Assembly (NCBI RefSeq): GCF_001078055.1
Contig: NZ_CP010777.1
Location: forward strand, 3,749,001 to 3,813,000
Source of the DNA: Rufibacter radiotolerans
Lineage (GTDB): Bacteria; Bacteroidota; Bacteroidia; Cytophagales; Hymenobacteraceae
Length of the DNA: 64,000 bases
Direction: 5' to 3'
Positions 1 to 8,644 of the stretch are shown piece after piece. The translations under genes and the position numbers were made by a program. Positions within the stretch are counted from its first letter, which is position 1, and each line of letters begins with the position of its first letter. The notes below the pieces were generated by a model. The model was not told the origin of the DNA. It made no database searches and worked only from the letters and a program-made list of their open reading frames with translations.

Positions 1-546
1 CAGATTCTGGATGAGGCCGTGCAAGAGCTCAAGGAGACCGAGTTCAAGGACTTGTTCTTCAAAGAGCTGGAAGCCGAAAAACTGCTGGACCCCGTGCGCG
101 AGTGCTCTATTGAAACCGACCTGGAAGTGCTTATCCCGGACTCCTACATCAGCAACATCTCTGAACGCCTGCAGATGTACAGCAAGCTGGACCGCGTGAA
201 AGACCTACCCGAGCTGGAGAAGATGGTGGAGGGTATGGTTGACCGTTTCGGGCCGATGCCGCCGGAGGTAGAGCAACTGGTGAACATTGTGAAAATGCGC
301 TGGGAGGCCTGCCACCTGGGCTTTGAGAAGCTTACGCTCAAGAAAGATACGCTTAAAGGCTACATCCCTAGCGTGAACAATGAGGCGTTCTTCCAGTCAG
401 ACACCTTCAGCCATATTCTCAGCTATGTGCAGCAGCATTCGCGGCAGAGCAGACTCAAAGAGGCCAAAGACAAGCTGATCGTGATTGTAGACAACGTCAC
501 TTCGCTGGAGAAAGCCAAAAACGTTCTTGCAGAGATGCAGGACTAG
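1..546 (+). CDS. mfd: Transcription-repair coupling factor Mfd, C-terminal fragment
   Basis: The reading frame is open from base 1, so the gene begins upstream of the window; 181 C-terminal residues are seen. They match the TRCF C-terminal domain (D7), with the stretch ECSIETDLEVLIPDSYI followed by a segment containing MVDRFGPMPPEVEQL. Mfd is an ATP-driven translocase that removes stalled RNA polymerase and recruits UvrA; the C-terminal domain masks the UvrB-homology region in the resting enzyme. The helicase motifs are outside the window. A perfect palindrome follows the stop by 4 nt. Family identification is firm, completeness cannot be judged. Confidence 0.92.
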   Translation, partial: QILDEAVQELKETEFKDLFFKELEAEKLLDPVRECSIETDLEVLIPDSYISNISERLQMYSKLDRVKDLPELEKMVEGMVDRFGPMPPEVEQLVNIVKMRWEACHLGFEKLTLKKDTLKGYIPSVNNEAFFQSDTFSHILSYVQQHSRQSRLKEAKDKLIVIVDNVTSLEKAKNVLAEMQD

Positions 547-550
547 AGCA

Positions 551-584
551 TTTTGGGCCTGTTTTTGGAAAAACAGGCCCAAAA
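551..584. repeat. Dispersed palindrome, copy 1
   Basis: Arms TTTTGGGCCTGTTTTT and its exact reverse complement (16 bp each) around a GG centre. It lies 4 nt after the mfd stop and could fold as a 3' hairpin, although no T-run follows. Confidence 0.9.
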
Positions 585-671
585 CAGCTTATCCATTTCT
601 GCCAACTATTCCCTAACTTCCATGCAGGAACGGCCTGTCACGTTGCTGCAGCACCTATTAATAACTAGAGT

Positions 672-3600
672 ATGATTTCCTCTCAAGCCCCTGTTCCCGC
701 CCTGGACCTAATCTCCTTTGTGCGTGCCTTACCGGGGTTGCATGTTTTTCTATCCCAAGATCTTACGGTGCTGGAGGCCACAGATGACTACCTCTCCGCC
801 ACCTTATCTACCCGGGAGCAGTTGCTGGGCAAGAACCTGTTTGAGGCTTTCCCTGCCAACCCGGCCTCTGCGGTCGCCAACTCCACCCGGTCTATCAGGG
901 AATCTTTGGAGTACGTGGTGGCGCATCGCCAACCGCATATCATTCCAGAGGTGCAGCGCCATGACGTGGCCGGCCCCACCGGGGAGTACGAGGAAAAATA
1001 CTGGTCGCTGCAAAGCAAACCGGTGCAAGATGCTCAGGGCAACGTGATCTACATCATCCACAGTGTGGTAGATGTCACAGAAACTCAGAGGCAGCGCCAG
1101 GAACAGGAAATTACCAAAGGCAGCATGCGGGCCTTTGTGGAGGCCTCAGGCGGCACCTCCTGGGACTATGACATCAAAAACAAACGGTTCTACTGGAGCA
1201 AGAACTTTGAGCAGGTCTTCGGGTACCCCGTGTCTGATGAAGGGGAGTTACCTGAAGAATGGGATACCCGCGTGCACCCGGCAGAATATGAGGCGCTGCG
1301 CGAAAGCCTGAACCAGGCTGTGCAAAAGAAAGAAAAGGCCTGGACCGGTAAGTACCGCTTCCTCAAAGCAGACGGTACCTACACCTACGTCATGGACCAT
1401 GGCTACATTCTCTACAATGAAGAGGGGCAGCCCTACCGCATGCTGGGCACCCTGGTAGACATTGGCCGCCAGCTGGAGGCCGAACTCCTGGCCAAAGTTA
1501 ACCTGGAGCGCTTTGAGCTGATGGCCAAGGCCACCAATGACGTCATCTGGGACTGGAACCTGGAGAATGACTACGTGTGGTGGAATGACGGCTTCAAGGT
1601 TACGTTTGGGTATAAAGAAGAAGACATTGAGCATGACGTCAACTCCTGGTACGGTCGCCTTCACCCAGAAGACGCCGAGCGGGTGGTGGCAGGCATCCAT
1701 GACGTGATTGACCACAGCGGCACTACCTGGCAGGATGAATACCGCTTTAGGAAGGCAGACGGTACCTACGCCGACATTCTGGACCGCGGGATTGTGGCCC
1801 GCAACGAGACCGGCAAACCCATGCGCATGATTGGGGCCATGCTGGACATCACCGAGAAAAACAAGGTAGCCGCAGAGCTTAAAGCAAGTGAGCAGAACGT
1901 GCGCGCCCTTCTGGAAGGCATTCCCGAGATAGCTTGGGTAGCCCGCACCGACGGCAGCATCTCCTATTACAACAAAGCCTGGTACGCCTACACCGGCAAC
2001 GCCGGCCCCGAAGACGACTGGAAGAACGTGGTGCACCCAGAAGACCTGGCTTCTACCGTTACTATCTGGGGGCAGGCCCTGGCCACCGGCAATGAGTACC
2101 TCAACGAGGGCCGGCTTAAGCGGGCCTCAGACGGGGCCTACCTTTGGTTTACCATGCGCGCCACCCCGCTGTATGACGGCCAGGGCAATATCCAGGCCTG
2201 GATTGGGGTAAATACCAACATACAGGGCCAGAAGGAAATCCAGCAGAAACTGAAGGAGCGTGATGAGTACGTGCAACGCATGCTGGCGCAGGCCCCCGTG
2301 CAGTTTGCGGTGCTTAAGGGAGCAGACTGGGTGGTAGATTTTGCCACCCCGCAATTCAAACAGCTTATTGGGGGCCGTGATACCGTAGGCAAGCCTTTCA
2401 AAGAGGCCTTGCCTGAGCTGGAAGAACAGGGCTTTTTTAAGATTATTGAGAAAGTGTACACCACCGGCAAGCTGTTCAGGGGGAATGAGGCCCCGGCCTA
2501 CCTGGACCGGAATGGCACCGGAACCCTGGAGTTAGGCTATTTTGACTTTGTCTACCAGCCCCTGCTCAATGAGGAAGGTACGGTGGAAGGGGTCATGATC
2601 CTGATTGTGGAGGTAACCGAGCAGGTGCAGGCCAAACAGCAGGCCCAGAACCTGGCCAACGCCCTGCAGGCCTCCTATGACCGCCAGACGCAGATTCTGG
2701 ATGCCCTGCCCCACATGACCTTCACCTCCCGGCCAGACGGTTTTGTAGAATACTACAGCCAGCAATGGTATGACTTCCTGGGCACCACCCGTGACACGCT
2801 CATTCACCTGGGCTGGGAAAACTACCTGCACCCAGAAGACGTGCAGGCCACCCTGCAGCAATGGCAGCAATCCCTAGCCACGGGTCAGCCCTTTATGGTG
2901 GAAAACCGCTGGCGGGCCAATGGCGACGGGGAATACCGCTGGTTTCTGGTGCGGGCGGTGCCGGTGCGCGATGACCAGGGCAACATCACCCTGTGGGTGG
3001 GCTCCCACACAGACATCCACCAGCAGAAGGAGACTCAACTGGCCTTGCAGGAAAGCACCCAGCACTTCCAGTTCCTGGCAGACAGCATGCCCCAGCTGGT
3101 CTGGACCACAGACGCCGTGGGCTACCATGACTATTTTAACCAGAAATGGGTGGAGTACACCGGCTATGACCTGGAGGCCAGCAAAGGCACCCAGATGTGG
3201 AACAACCTGCTGCACCCAGAAGACCAGGAGCGCTCTGCGCGGCGCTGGAAAGAGTCGCTGGAAACAGGCAAACCGTACCAGATAGAATACAGGTTCAAAC
3301 GCGCGGCAGACGGCGAGTGGCGCTGGTTCCTGGCCCGCGCCCTGCCCCTGCGTGACCCGGAAGGCAATATTCTGCGCTGGTTTGGCACCTGCACAGACAT
3401 TGAGGAACAGAAACGTGACGAGGAGCGCATGGAGAAGACCAACCAGGAGCTCCGCAGCATCAATGAAGACCTGGACAGTTTTGTCTATACCGCGTCCCAT
3501 GACCTTAAGCTGCCCATCATTAACATGGCCGCCATTTTCAAGGAGCTTACCCAGAACGCCACCTTCTCAGACCCAGACGCGCAGTTGCTCATTAACATGT

Positions 3601-4142
3601 TCAACAAGTCTTTAAAGCAGATCAACTCCACCATATCAGACCTGTCTGAGATTGTGAAAGTGCAGAAAGACATAGACGCCCACCAAGAGGAACTGAACCT
3701 GGCGGACCTCACCGAGGAAGTGCAGCTCAGCATCAATGACATGATTCAGCGGACCGGCGCCAGCATCCATACAGATTTCAGCCAGGCGCCTACCCTCTAT
3801 TACTCCCGGGTCAACCTTAAAAGCATCATCTACAACCTGGTGAGCAACGCCGTGAAATATCACTCACCGGACCGGTCCCCCCAGGTGCACCTGCAAACGT
3901 ACCCCGAAGGCGGCTACACCGTGCTCACCATCCAGGACAACGGCCTGGGGCTGGACATGGAACGGTACGGGCCCAAACTGTTCCAGATGTTCAAGCGTTT
4001 TCATGACCACGTAGAGGGTTCTGGGCTGGGCCTGTACATTTTGAACCGAATTGTGCAGAAAAACGGCGGCCGCATAGACGTAAAGAGCCAAGTGAACGTA
4101 GGTACAACATTCACTATTTATTTCAGGAATCTGGCCCAATAG
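672..4142 (+). CDS. Multi-PAS sensor histidine kinase
   Basis: 1156 residues. By eye there are seven PAS/PAC modules, at about 15-140, 150-270, 280-395, 405-525, 530-660, 670-785 and 790-915; most carry the PAS_3-type ending (for example GTLVDIGRQ, GAMLDITEK, GSHTDIHQQ). A short coiled segment (about 917-935) leads to a HisKA-like domain with SHDLKLPI, phospho-acceptor His943. The HATPase domain shows the N box NLVSNAVKYHS, the G1 box DNGLGLDM and the G2 box GSGLGLYI. No signal peptide or membrane segment is evident, so it is probably a cytoplasmic sensor; the ligand is unknown. The single-domain response regulator 25 bp downstream is the likely partner (inference). Confidence 0.9.
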   Translation: MISSQAPVPALDLISFVRALPGLHVFLSQDLTVLEATDDYLSATLSTREQLLGKNLFEAFPANPASAVANSTRSIRESLEYVVAHRQPHIIPEVQRHDVAGPTGEYEEKYWSLQSKPVQDAQGNVIYIIHSVVDVTETQRQRQEQEITKGSMRAFVEASGGTSWDYDIKNKRFYWSKNFEQVFGYPVSDEGELPEEWDTRVHPAEYEALRESLNQAVQKKEKAWTGKYRFLKADGTYTYVMDHGYILYNEEGQPYRMLGTLVDIGRQLEAELLAKVNLERFELMAKATNDVIWDWNLENDYVWWNDGFKVTFGYKEEDIEHDVNSWYGRLHPEDAERVVAGIHDVIDHSGTTWQDEYRFRKADGTYADILDRGIVARNETGKPMRMIGAMLDITEKNKVAAELKASEQNVRALLEGIPEIAWVARTDGSISYYNKAWYAYTGNAGPEDDWKNVVHPEDLASTVTIWGQALATGNEYLNEGRLKRASDGAYLWFTMRATPLYDGQGNIQAWIGVNTNIQGQKEIQQKLKERDEYVQRMLAQAPVQFAVLKGADWVVDFATPQFKQLIGGRDTVGKPFKEALPELEEQGFFKIIEKVYTTGKLFRGNEAPAYLDRNGTGTLELGYFDFVYQPLLNEEGTVEGVMILIVEVTEQVQAKQQAQNLANALQASYDRQTQILDALPHMTFTSRPDGFVEYYSQQWYDFLGTTRDTLIHLGWENYLHPEDVQATLQQWQQSLATGQPFMVENRWRANGDGEYRWFLVRAVPVRDDQGNITLWVGSHTDIHQQKETQLALQESTQHFQFLADSMPQLVWTTDAVGYHDYFNQKWVEYTGYDLEASKGTQMWNNLLHPEDQERSARRWKESLETGKPYQIEYRFKRAADGEWRWFLARALPLRDPEGNILRWFGTCTDIEEQKRDEERMEKTNQELRSINEDLDSFVYTASHDLKLPIINMAAIFKELTQNATFSDPDAQLLINMFNKSLKQINSTISDLSEIVKVQKDIDAHQEELNLADLTEEVQLSINDMIQRTGASIHTDFSQAPTLYYSRVNLKSIIYNLVSNAVKYHSPDRSPQVHLQTYPEGGYTVLTIQDNGLGLDMERYGPKLFQMFKRFHDHVEGSGLGLYILNRIVQKNGGRIDVKSQVNVGTTFTIYFRNLAQ

Positions 4143-4155
4143 CCCGACCCCTATC

Positions 4156-4163
4156 TATATTTG
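4156..4163 (+). promoter_or_regulatory. Candidate -7 box TATATTTG
   Basis: Matches the Bacteroidota TAnnTTTG consensus and ends 4 nt before the response-regulator ATG. No TTG is seen at the -33 position. If used, the transcript would be almost leaderless. Confidence 0.4.
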
Positions 4164-4167
4164 CTTT

Positions 4168-4572
4168 ATGAAAAGGTTAAACCTGATTTTATTGGTTGAT
4201 GATGATGAAACCACCAATTATTTAAACAAGCGGCTCTTAACCCGCCTGGAGATCGCTGACCATATTGAGGTGGCCACCAACGGGGAAGAAGCCCTGCAGT
4301 TTCTCAAAGACGCCATTGCCAAAGGAGAGCCTTTGCCAGAACTCATCTTCCTGGATATTAAAATGCCGGTGATGGATGGGTTTGAGTTCCTGGAACAATA
4401 CCACCAGTTGCCTGAGACGGCCCAGAATTCCATGGTGGTCATGATGCTCACCTCTTCGGCCAGCTTCTATGACCTGGAACGGCTTAAGAAATACCGCGCC
4501 GTGCAACGGCATATCTCCAAGCCCCTGGAAGAGGCGCACGTGCGGGAGATCATGGAAGAGCACTTTCAATAA
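4168..4572 (+). CDS. Single-domain response regulator (CheY-like receiver)
   Basis: 134 residues made only of a receiver domain: acidic pocket VDDDE (11-14), phospho-acceptor Asp63 in FLDIKMP, switch Thr/Ser at MLTSS (95-97) and Lys118 in HISKP. There is no output domain, so it likely acts by protein contact or as a phosphate shuttle. It lies 25 bp after the multi-PAS kinase on the same strand, which suggests a kinase/regulator pair. This family of receiver proteins (Rcp1-like) commonly pairs with PAS kinases; the specific partner here is inferred from position only. Confidence 0.93.
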   Translation: MKRLNLILLVDDDETTNYLNKRLLTRLEIADHIEVATNGEEALQFLKDAIAKGEPLPELIFLDIKMPVMDGFEFLEQYHQLPETAQNSMVVMMLTSSASFYDLERLKKYRAVQRHISKPLEEAHVREIMEEHFQ

Positions 4573-4595
4573 CCTGACACCGTCACCTCAAAAAG

Positions 4596-4647
4596 AACTA
4601 TAAAAAAGGGAGGCCCTATTAAAACAGGGCCTCCCTTTTTTATAGTT
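4596..4647. terminator. Bidirectional hairpin terminator
   Basis: Perfect 22-bp stem (4596-4617 with 4626-4647) with an 8-nt loop; the arms carry A6 and T6 runs, so it can act on both strands. It closes the kinase/regulator unit. Confidence 0.9.
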
Positions 4648-4732
4648 CAGCCTGCGCTGAAAGATACGTTTTTATTCAAGATAGCGTGTTCCGTTTACCT
4701 AAACCGGCCCAAAGACCCGGTAATGCTACGGC

Positions 4733-4906
4733 TTATAAATAAAATGGGCCTGGGTTTACCTGGCTGGCGCAACCAGGGGTGTCGCCACTTCCTGGCCTAT
4801 TACGGGAGCAGATACGGCAGCGGTCATTGCCTTGCCCGTGTGCAAACCCAGATATCACCAGAAAAAATAACAAGAAGACGCCCAGCAGAGGTAGATACCG
4901 TTTCAT
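4733..4906 (-). CDS. Possible small secreted peptide (uncertain)
   Basis: 57 codons. The first 26 residues look like a signal peptide: MKRY, then a leucine/phenylalanine-rich core (LLGVFLLFFLV), then ISGFAHGQG. The rest (including CRICS) matches nothing I know. A shift into the next frame after about residue 26 gives MTAAVSAPVIGQEVATP ending at a stop at 4756, which has a more protein-like composition, so a frameshift is possible. There is no clear promoter. It is convergent with the regulator terminator. It could equally be chance. Confidence 0.3.
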   Translation of the reverse strand: MKRYLPLLGVFLLFFLVISGFAHGQGNDRCRICSRNRPGSGDTPGCASQVNPGPFYL

Positions 4907-4973
4907 ATTTGTAAGCAGAAAGAGTGGTTTCTTCCCTTTACTGCTTTGCCCGTGAAAGGTTGTGGCGTCTTTT

Positions 4974-5010
4974 GGTTTTGAGCCTGTTTTTTCCAGAACG
5001 CCCCCAAACC
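4974..5010. repeat. Dispersed palindrome, degenerate copy
   Basis: Left arm GGTTTTGAGCCTGTTTT is well preserved; the right arm (GAACGCCCCCAAACC) has decayed. It lies in the gap upstream of the hydrophilic protein gene. Confidence 0.55.
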
Positions 5011-5122
5011 ACCCGCCTCTCCCCGGGGCCGGGCTTAACCCTCTGGCGGTACCCTCGTACATATTCAGGCGAGCCTAGTGACAGCAGCGCGCGCAAACAA
5101 GACCAACTAACTTGACAGAACC

Positions 5123-6094
5123 ATGCAAGATAAACCAAGAAACACGTTCTCGCCGGACCAGGAAGGCGACGCAGGGAACCACCAGAAAGGCCGGGAATTG
5201 TATAACCGCGACCAGCAGAGAAACCCGCAGAACGCTTCCCTGCAACGGGGCCAAGACGCCCGCTGGGACGAAGGAAATCAGTTCCATACCGGGTACAGCC
5301 ACCAGACGCGCAGCCACTTCCCGGAAGACAGCCACCAGCGCACCTCCAACGCAGACCGGGGCGGCATCCATCAGCAGCCGCAGCACTACGGCAGCCCCCA
5401 GCACCGCAACTACGGTGACACCCGCAACCATGGCACCCCCAGCTTCCAGCAAAGAGGCCACTCCTCCATTGAGCGCAGCAATACCCATTTTTCGCCTTAC
5501 GGCGATGCCCATCTAACGAATAAGCCCATTCAAGATTCGTACGGCCAGGGACACGATAACATTCATTTTGAAGGCAGGCTAAGTGAGCAGCGCCGCCGCG
5601 ATGACTCCAACGAGAACTACTATCACGGCGCCTACATTGACTCCCGCGGCGACCACAGAGAGCCGCCCCTGCCAGAAAACAACCCTTACAATGACTATCC
5701 CGGCTCCCGCAGCCGCTACAAAGATGATGACTACCGCTACGGCAGCGGCCACCACACCTGGTACCAGGAGCAGCGCTACACCGCAGACAACGGCCGCGTA
5801 ATGGACCGTGACAAGGGCAGCATCATTGATGACATGGGCGAAGGCCTGCGCGAAGCTTGGCATGACGTATCCCATGGGGTATCTAACCTGTGGCATAGAA
5901 ACGTAGAGCCAGAACACCGCCGCCCTGAGCAACACCGCGGGGAACACCAGCGTCCTACAGGTGATCGCCACAAATATGAATACCGCGCTCCCCAGGACCG
6001 GGGCCTTGAAAGAGGACCGCGGTGGTCAGATGAGACAGACAATGCTGATGATTCCTTCTTCTATGGCAGCGGCAACCCGCCCCGTTACTACTAA
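5123..6094 (+). CDS. Disordered hydrophilic protein, unknown function
   Basis: 323 residues with strong bias to Gly, Arg, His, Tyr, Asn, Gln, Asp and Pro, and almost no hydrophobic core. It is likely intrinsically disordered. There is no signal peptide or recognised domain. One short amphipathic segment near residues 235-255 (DDMGEGLREAWHDVSHGV) is the only part likely to fold. The composition resembles desiccation- or stress-related hydrophilins and spacer proteins, but that is inference. The opposite strand is also open over parts because of codon bias and should not be taken as a gene. A 36-residue membrane peptide follows by 18 bp, probably in the same transcript. Confidence 0.65.
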   Translation: MQDKPRNTFSPDQEGDAGNHQKGRELYNRDQQRNPQNASLQRGQDARWDEGNQFHTGYSHQTRSHFPEDSHQRTSNADRGGIHQQPQHYGSPQHRNYGDTRNHGTPSFQQRGHSSIERSNTHFSPYGDAHLTNKPIQDSYGQGHDNIHFEGRLSEQRRRDDSNENYYHGAYIDSRGDHREPPLPENNPYNDYPGSRSRYKDDDYRYGSGHHTWYQEQRYTADNGRVMDRDKGSIIDDMGEGLREAWHDVSHGVSNLWHRNVEPEHRRPEQHRGEHQRPTGDRHKYEYRAPQDRGLERGPRWSDETDNADDSFFYGSGNPPRYY

Positions 6095-6112
6095 CCTGTA
6101 ACCAGCAGCCAT

Positions 6113-6223
6113 ATGAAACCGATCATCATCGCCATTGTGCTCACCAGTGTAGCCGCCTCCTGGCTCCTGCTAAAGGCCTTCCCGCAGGATGAGGTCTCAG
6201 CAGACGGATATTTAGACGAATAG
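6113..6223 (+). CDS. 36-residue membrane peptide
   Basis: Starts with MKPIIIAIVLTSVAASWLLL, a single hydrophobic helix, and ends with an acidic tail (DEVSADGYLDE). It sits between the hydrophilic protein and a strong terminator, so it is probably cotranscribed as the last gene of that unit. Its small size makes it easy to miss. Function is unknown. Confidence 0.55.
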   Translation: MKPIIIAIVLTSVAASWLLLKAFPQDEVSADGYLDE

Positions 6224-6249
6224 AGGCTTTCAAAGCCTAACCCTCTGGA

Positions 6250-6277
6250 GAAGCCGGCCCACGTAAGGGCCGGCTTC
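6250..6277 (+). terminator. Rho-independent terminator
   Basis: 11-bp GC-rich stem GAAGCCGGCCC / GGGCCGGCTTC with a 6-nt loop followed by TTTATTTTA. Confidence 0.85.
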
Positions 6278-6302
6278 TTTATTTTACTTGCCCGGCAGTC
6301 TG

Positions 6303-6342
6303 CGTTTCTGGCCTCTTTTCCTCAAATTTGCCTTAAACCAGA
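6303..6342. repeat. Dispersed palindrome, degenerate copy
   Basis: CGTTTCTGGCCTCTTTT, centre CCTC, then a partly matching right arm. It lies between the preceding terminator and the glycosylase gene. Confidence 0.5.
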
Positions 6343-6363
6343 AGCCGCTTTCCCCTCACATCT

Positions 6364-6942
6364 ATGCTGGAAGAACTGCTCACCCAGATACGGGCCTGCC
6401 AACTGTGCGCCGCCCATTTGCCACATGGTCCCCGGCCGGTGGTGCGGGCATCGGCCACGGCCCGGCTTTTGGTAGTGGGCCAGGCGCCCGGCACCAAGGT
6501 ACACGCCTCTGGTATTCCCTGGGATGACCAGAGCGGCAAGCGCCTGCGTCAGTGGCTGGGGCTCACGCCCGATCAGTTCTACAATGACGCCCACGTGGCC
6601 ATTGTGCCCATGGGCTTCTGCTACCCCGGCACCGGCAAATCGGGAGACCTGCCGCCGCGTCCTGAGTGCGCCGCCCACTGGCACCCCCAGTTGCTGCCCC
6701 ACCTGCCCCAGGTGCAGCTTACCCTGCTTATAGGAAACTATGCTCAGAAAGCGTTCCTGGGCCCCAAGGCTAAACCTACCCTCACCCAAACCGTGGAAGC
6801 CTGGCAGGAATATTTACCGCAGTATCTTCCATTGCCTCATCCTTCGCCCCGCAATATTGCCTGGTTTAAGCGCCACCCCTGGTTTGAGCGGGAGGTAGTG
6901 CCTACCCTGCAGCAAATAGTGCAGTCCACCTTGCCCCGCTAG
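6364..6942 (+). CDS. Uracil-DNA glycosylase family protein
   Basis: 192 residues. Motif 1-like VVGQAPGTK (37-45) is followed by a GIPWDD segment, and the C-terminal LPLPHPSPRN resembles the motif-2 H-P-S signature of uracil-DNA glycosylases. Cys12, Cys15, Cys86 and Cys102 have the CxxC...C...C layout of family 4/5-like iron-sulfur UDGs, so a 4Fe-4S cluster is plausible. Whether it excises uracil is not shown; this short subfamily (with GFCYPGTGKSGDLPPRPEC) is annotated only by superfamily. The aminotransferase gene follows after a degenerate palindrome. Confidence 0.82.
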   Translation: MLEELLTQIRACQLCAAHLPHGPRPVVRASATARLLVVGQAPGTKVHASGIPWDDQSGKRLRQWLGLTPDQFYNDAHVAIVPMGFCYPGTGKSGDLPPRPECAAHWHPQLLPHLPQVQLTLLIGNYAQKAFLGPKAKPTLTQTVEAWQEYLPQYLPLPHPSPRNIAWFKRHPWFEREVVPTLQQIVQSTLPR

Positions 6943-6953
6943 CTTGCCCAAAT

Positions 6954-6992
6954 CTGTTTTTTGCCTATTTTCACAAAAACAGGCTTAAAACG
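6954..6992. repeat. Dispersed palindrome, degenerate copy
   Basis: CTGTTTTTTGCCTATTTT, centre CACA, AAACAGGCTTAAAACG. It ends 1 nt before the aminotransferase start, so it would form the 5' end or leader of that message. Confidence 0.7.
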
Positions 6993-6993
6993 C

Positions 6994-8142
6994 ATGAGCA
7001 TCTCTTTGCAAAGCAAACTCCCCCGCGTGGGTACCACCATCTTCAGCACCATGAGTCAGCTGGCCCAGCAACACGGCGCCATTAACCTCTCCCAGGGCTT
7101 CCCTGATTTCAACTGCCCGCCGGCCCTAATGGATCTGGTCAATGAGGCCATGCACGCGGGCCACAACCAGTACGCCCCCAGCCCGGGTCTGCCGGTGCTG
7201 CGCCAGAAAATAAGCGAGAAGACCCAGCTGCTTTACGGCTACTTGCCGCACCCAGACACGGAGGTCACCGTCACCTCGGGCGCCACTGAAGCCCTGTTTG
7301 CCGCCATTGCCGCCGTAGTACACCCCGGCGATGAAGTAATGGTGCTGGAGCCCTGCTATGACTCCTATGTGCCGGCCATTGAGCTGAGCGGCGGGGTGCC
7401 GGTGTTTGTGCCCCTGCGTTTCCCAGACTTTAGCGTGGATTGGCAACAGGTGGAAGACAGGCTCACCCAGAAGACCCGGCTGCTCATCATCAACTCGCCG
7501 CACAACCCCAGCGGGGCCGTATGGCAACCCACAGACCTGGAGGCCCTTGCCCGCCTTACCCAGAAATTCCCGTTTTTAATCCTCAGCGACGAGGTCTACG
7601 AGCACATGGTCTTTGACGGAAAGCCGCACCTGAGCCTGCTCACGGTCCCGGCGCTGGCACAGCGGGCCTTCGTGGTTTCCTCCTTCGGGAAGACTTACCA
7701 TACCACCGGCTGGAAAGTAGGCTACTGCATTGCCCCGCCCGCCCTCACCGCTGAGTTCCGGAAAGTGCACCAATACCTTACCTTCAGCACTGCTACCCCG
7801 TTCCAGCACGCCTTGGCTTCTTTCCTGGATAACCAGGAACATTACCTCACCTTACCAGCTTTCTACCAGCAGAAGCGCGACCTGTTCACCCAACTGCTAG
7901 CACCCTCCAAGTTTGAGCTGCTCCCCTGCCCCGGCACCTACTTCCAACTGGCCCGCTACTCCAAGATCTCATCTACCCCAGACGTGGAATTCTCCAAATG
8001 GCTCACCAAAGAAGCCGGCGTAGCGGTAATCCCCGTCTCCGTCTTCAATCATGACGGCCTTGACCACGGCGTCATCCGATTCTGCTTCGCGAAAAAGGAA
8101 GAGACGCTACGTGCGGCAGCGGAACGGTTATGCCTTTTATAG
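6994..8142 (+). CDS. Methionine/glutamine-type PLP aminotransferase
   Basis: 382 residues from the ATG at 6994, chosen because the longer frame from 6961 only translates the palindrome before it. Class I/II aminotransferase: GATEAL, the NSPHNPSGAVW loop, SDEVYEH and the PLP-lysine motif SSFGKTYHTTGWK with Lys233. The sequence is closest in style to the YbdL / kynurenine aminotransferase / glutamine transaminase K group, which uses methionine, glutamine or aromatic amino acids. A nitrilase-family omega-amidase is encoded 1.2 kb away, and the two enzymes act in sequence in the glutamine transaminase-omega-amidase route (salvage of the methionine keto acid). Confidence 0.88.
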   Translation: MSISLQSKLPRVGTTIFSTMSQLAQQHGAINLSQGFPDFNCPPALMDLVNEAMHAGHNQYAPSPGLPVLRQKISEKTQLLYGYLPHPDTEVTVTSGATEALFAAIAAVVHPGDEVMVLEPCYDSYVPAIELSGGVPVFVPLRFPDFSVDWQQVEDRLTQKTRLLIINSPHNPSGAVWQPTDLEALARLTQKFPFLILSDEVYEHMVFDGKPHLSLLTVPALAQRAFVVSSFGKTYHTTGWKVGYCIAPPALTAEFRKVHQYLTFSTATPFQHALASFLDNQEHYLTLPAFYQQKRDLFTQLLAPSKFELLPCPGTYFQLARYSKISSTPDVEFSKWLTKEAGVAVIPVSVFNHDGLDHGVIRFCFAKKEETLRAAAERLCLL

Positions 8143-8644
8143 TTCTGAGTGTAGGAAGTGTTTAGGCGGGTTACCAACGAGCAGGCCCCTAACAACTGGA
8201 ACCACGGACAGGTCAAGCCCTGTCCCTACCTTTCTCCCGCCCGCCGGGCGATACAGGCATTGCAGCCTTACAAGCAGCATACTGGCTACCTGCCCCGCAC
8301 CTGGCGGAGGGCCGCCACGCGTAGCCCGAAGCATGGGCAGGGGCAAGCAGCTGCGGAACAAACAGCAATGGCGTAAGCTCCCTAGCAGCAGAGGACGGTT
8401 GCCCGGTGGTACTGAAAAGAAGCCCCGCCTGTCTGAGCGGCAGCGAGTTCGGGGGTTCTTGATTCTTTTGGTTACTTTTCTCATCAAGGAGAAAAGTGAC
8501 AGACGCCGGCCGGGCGAAGGAAAGGAATGAGTTTGTAAGGAAGAGTTGGACCGTAACGGCTTAACAGGAAAGAGAAGAGCAGCCTGGGTCGTTGGTGAGA
8601 ACACCAACAACGGCGGTGGGTTAACTATAGCCAAAAACTAAAAT
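8143..8644. other. Gene-free mosaic of repeat-like sequence
   Basis: About 500 bp between two convergent genes. It holds the inverted repeat GGACAGG (8206-8212) / CCTGTCC (8219-8225), then a GC-rich stretch and a GATTCTTTTGGTTACTTTTC block at about 8461-8480 followed by GGAGAAAAGTGAC. Open frames on both strands (for example 165 codons on the minus strand) have Pro/Arg/Leu-rich, unstructured translations and no start context. I regard this as a patchwork of dispersed intergenic repeats, not a gene. Confidence 0.5.

Noticed and set aside
1248..2036. 262-codon minus-strand open frame inside the PAS kinase gene
   Set aside because: Antisense shadow: the plus-strand frame has seven clear PAS modules and the antisense translation has no motif.
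6961..6993. Upstream start for the aminotransferase
   Set aside because: The extra 11 residues only translate the palindrome; homologues of this family start close to the chosen Met.
8137..8634. 165-codon minus-strand frame between aminotransferase and nucleotidase
   Set aside because: Overlaps the 3' end of a real gene, Pro/Arg/Leu-rich, and lies over repeat-like DNA.
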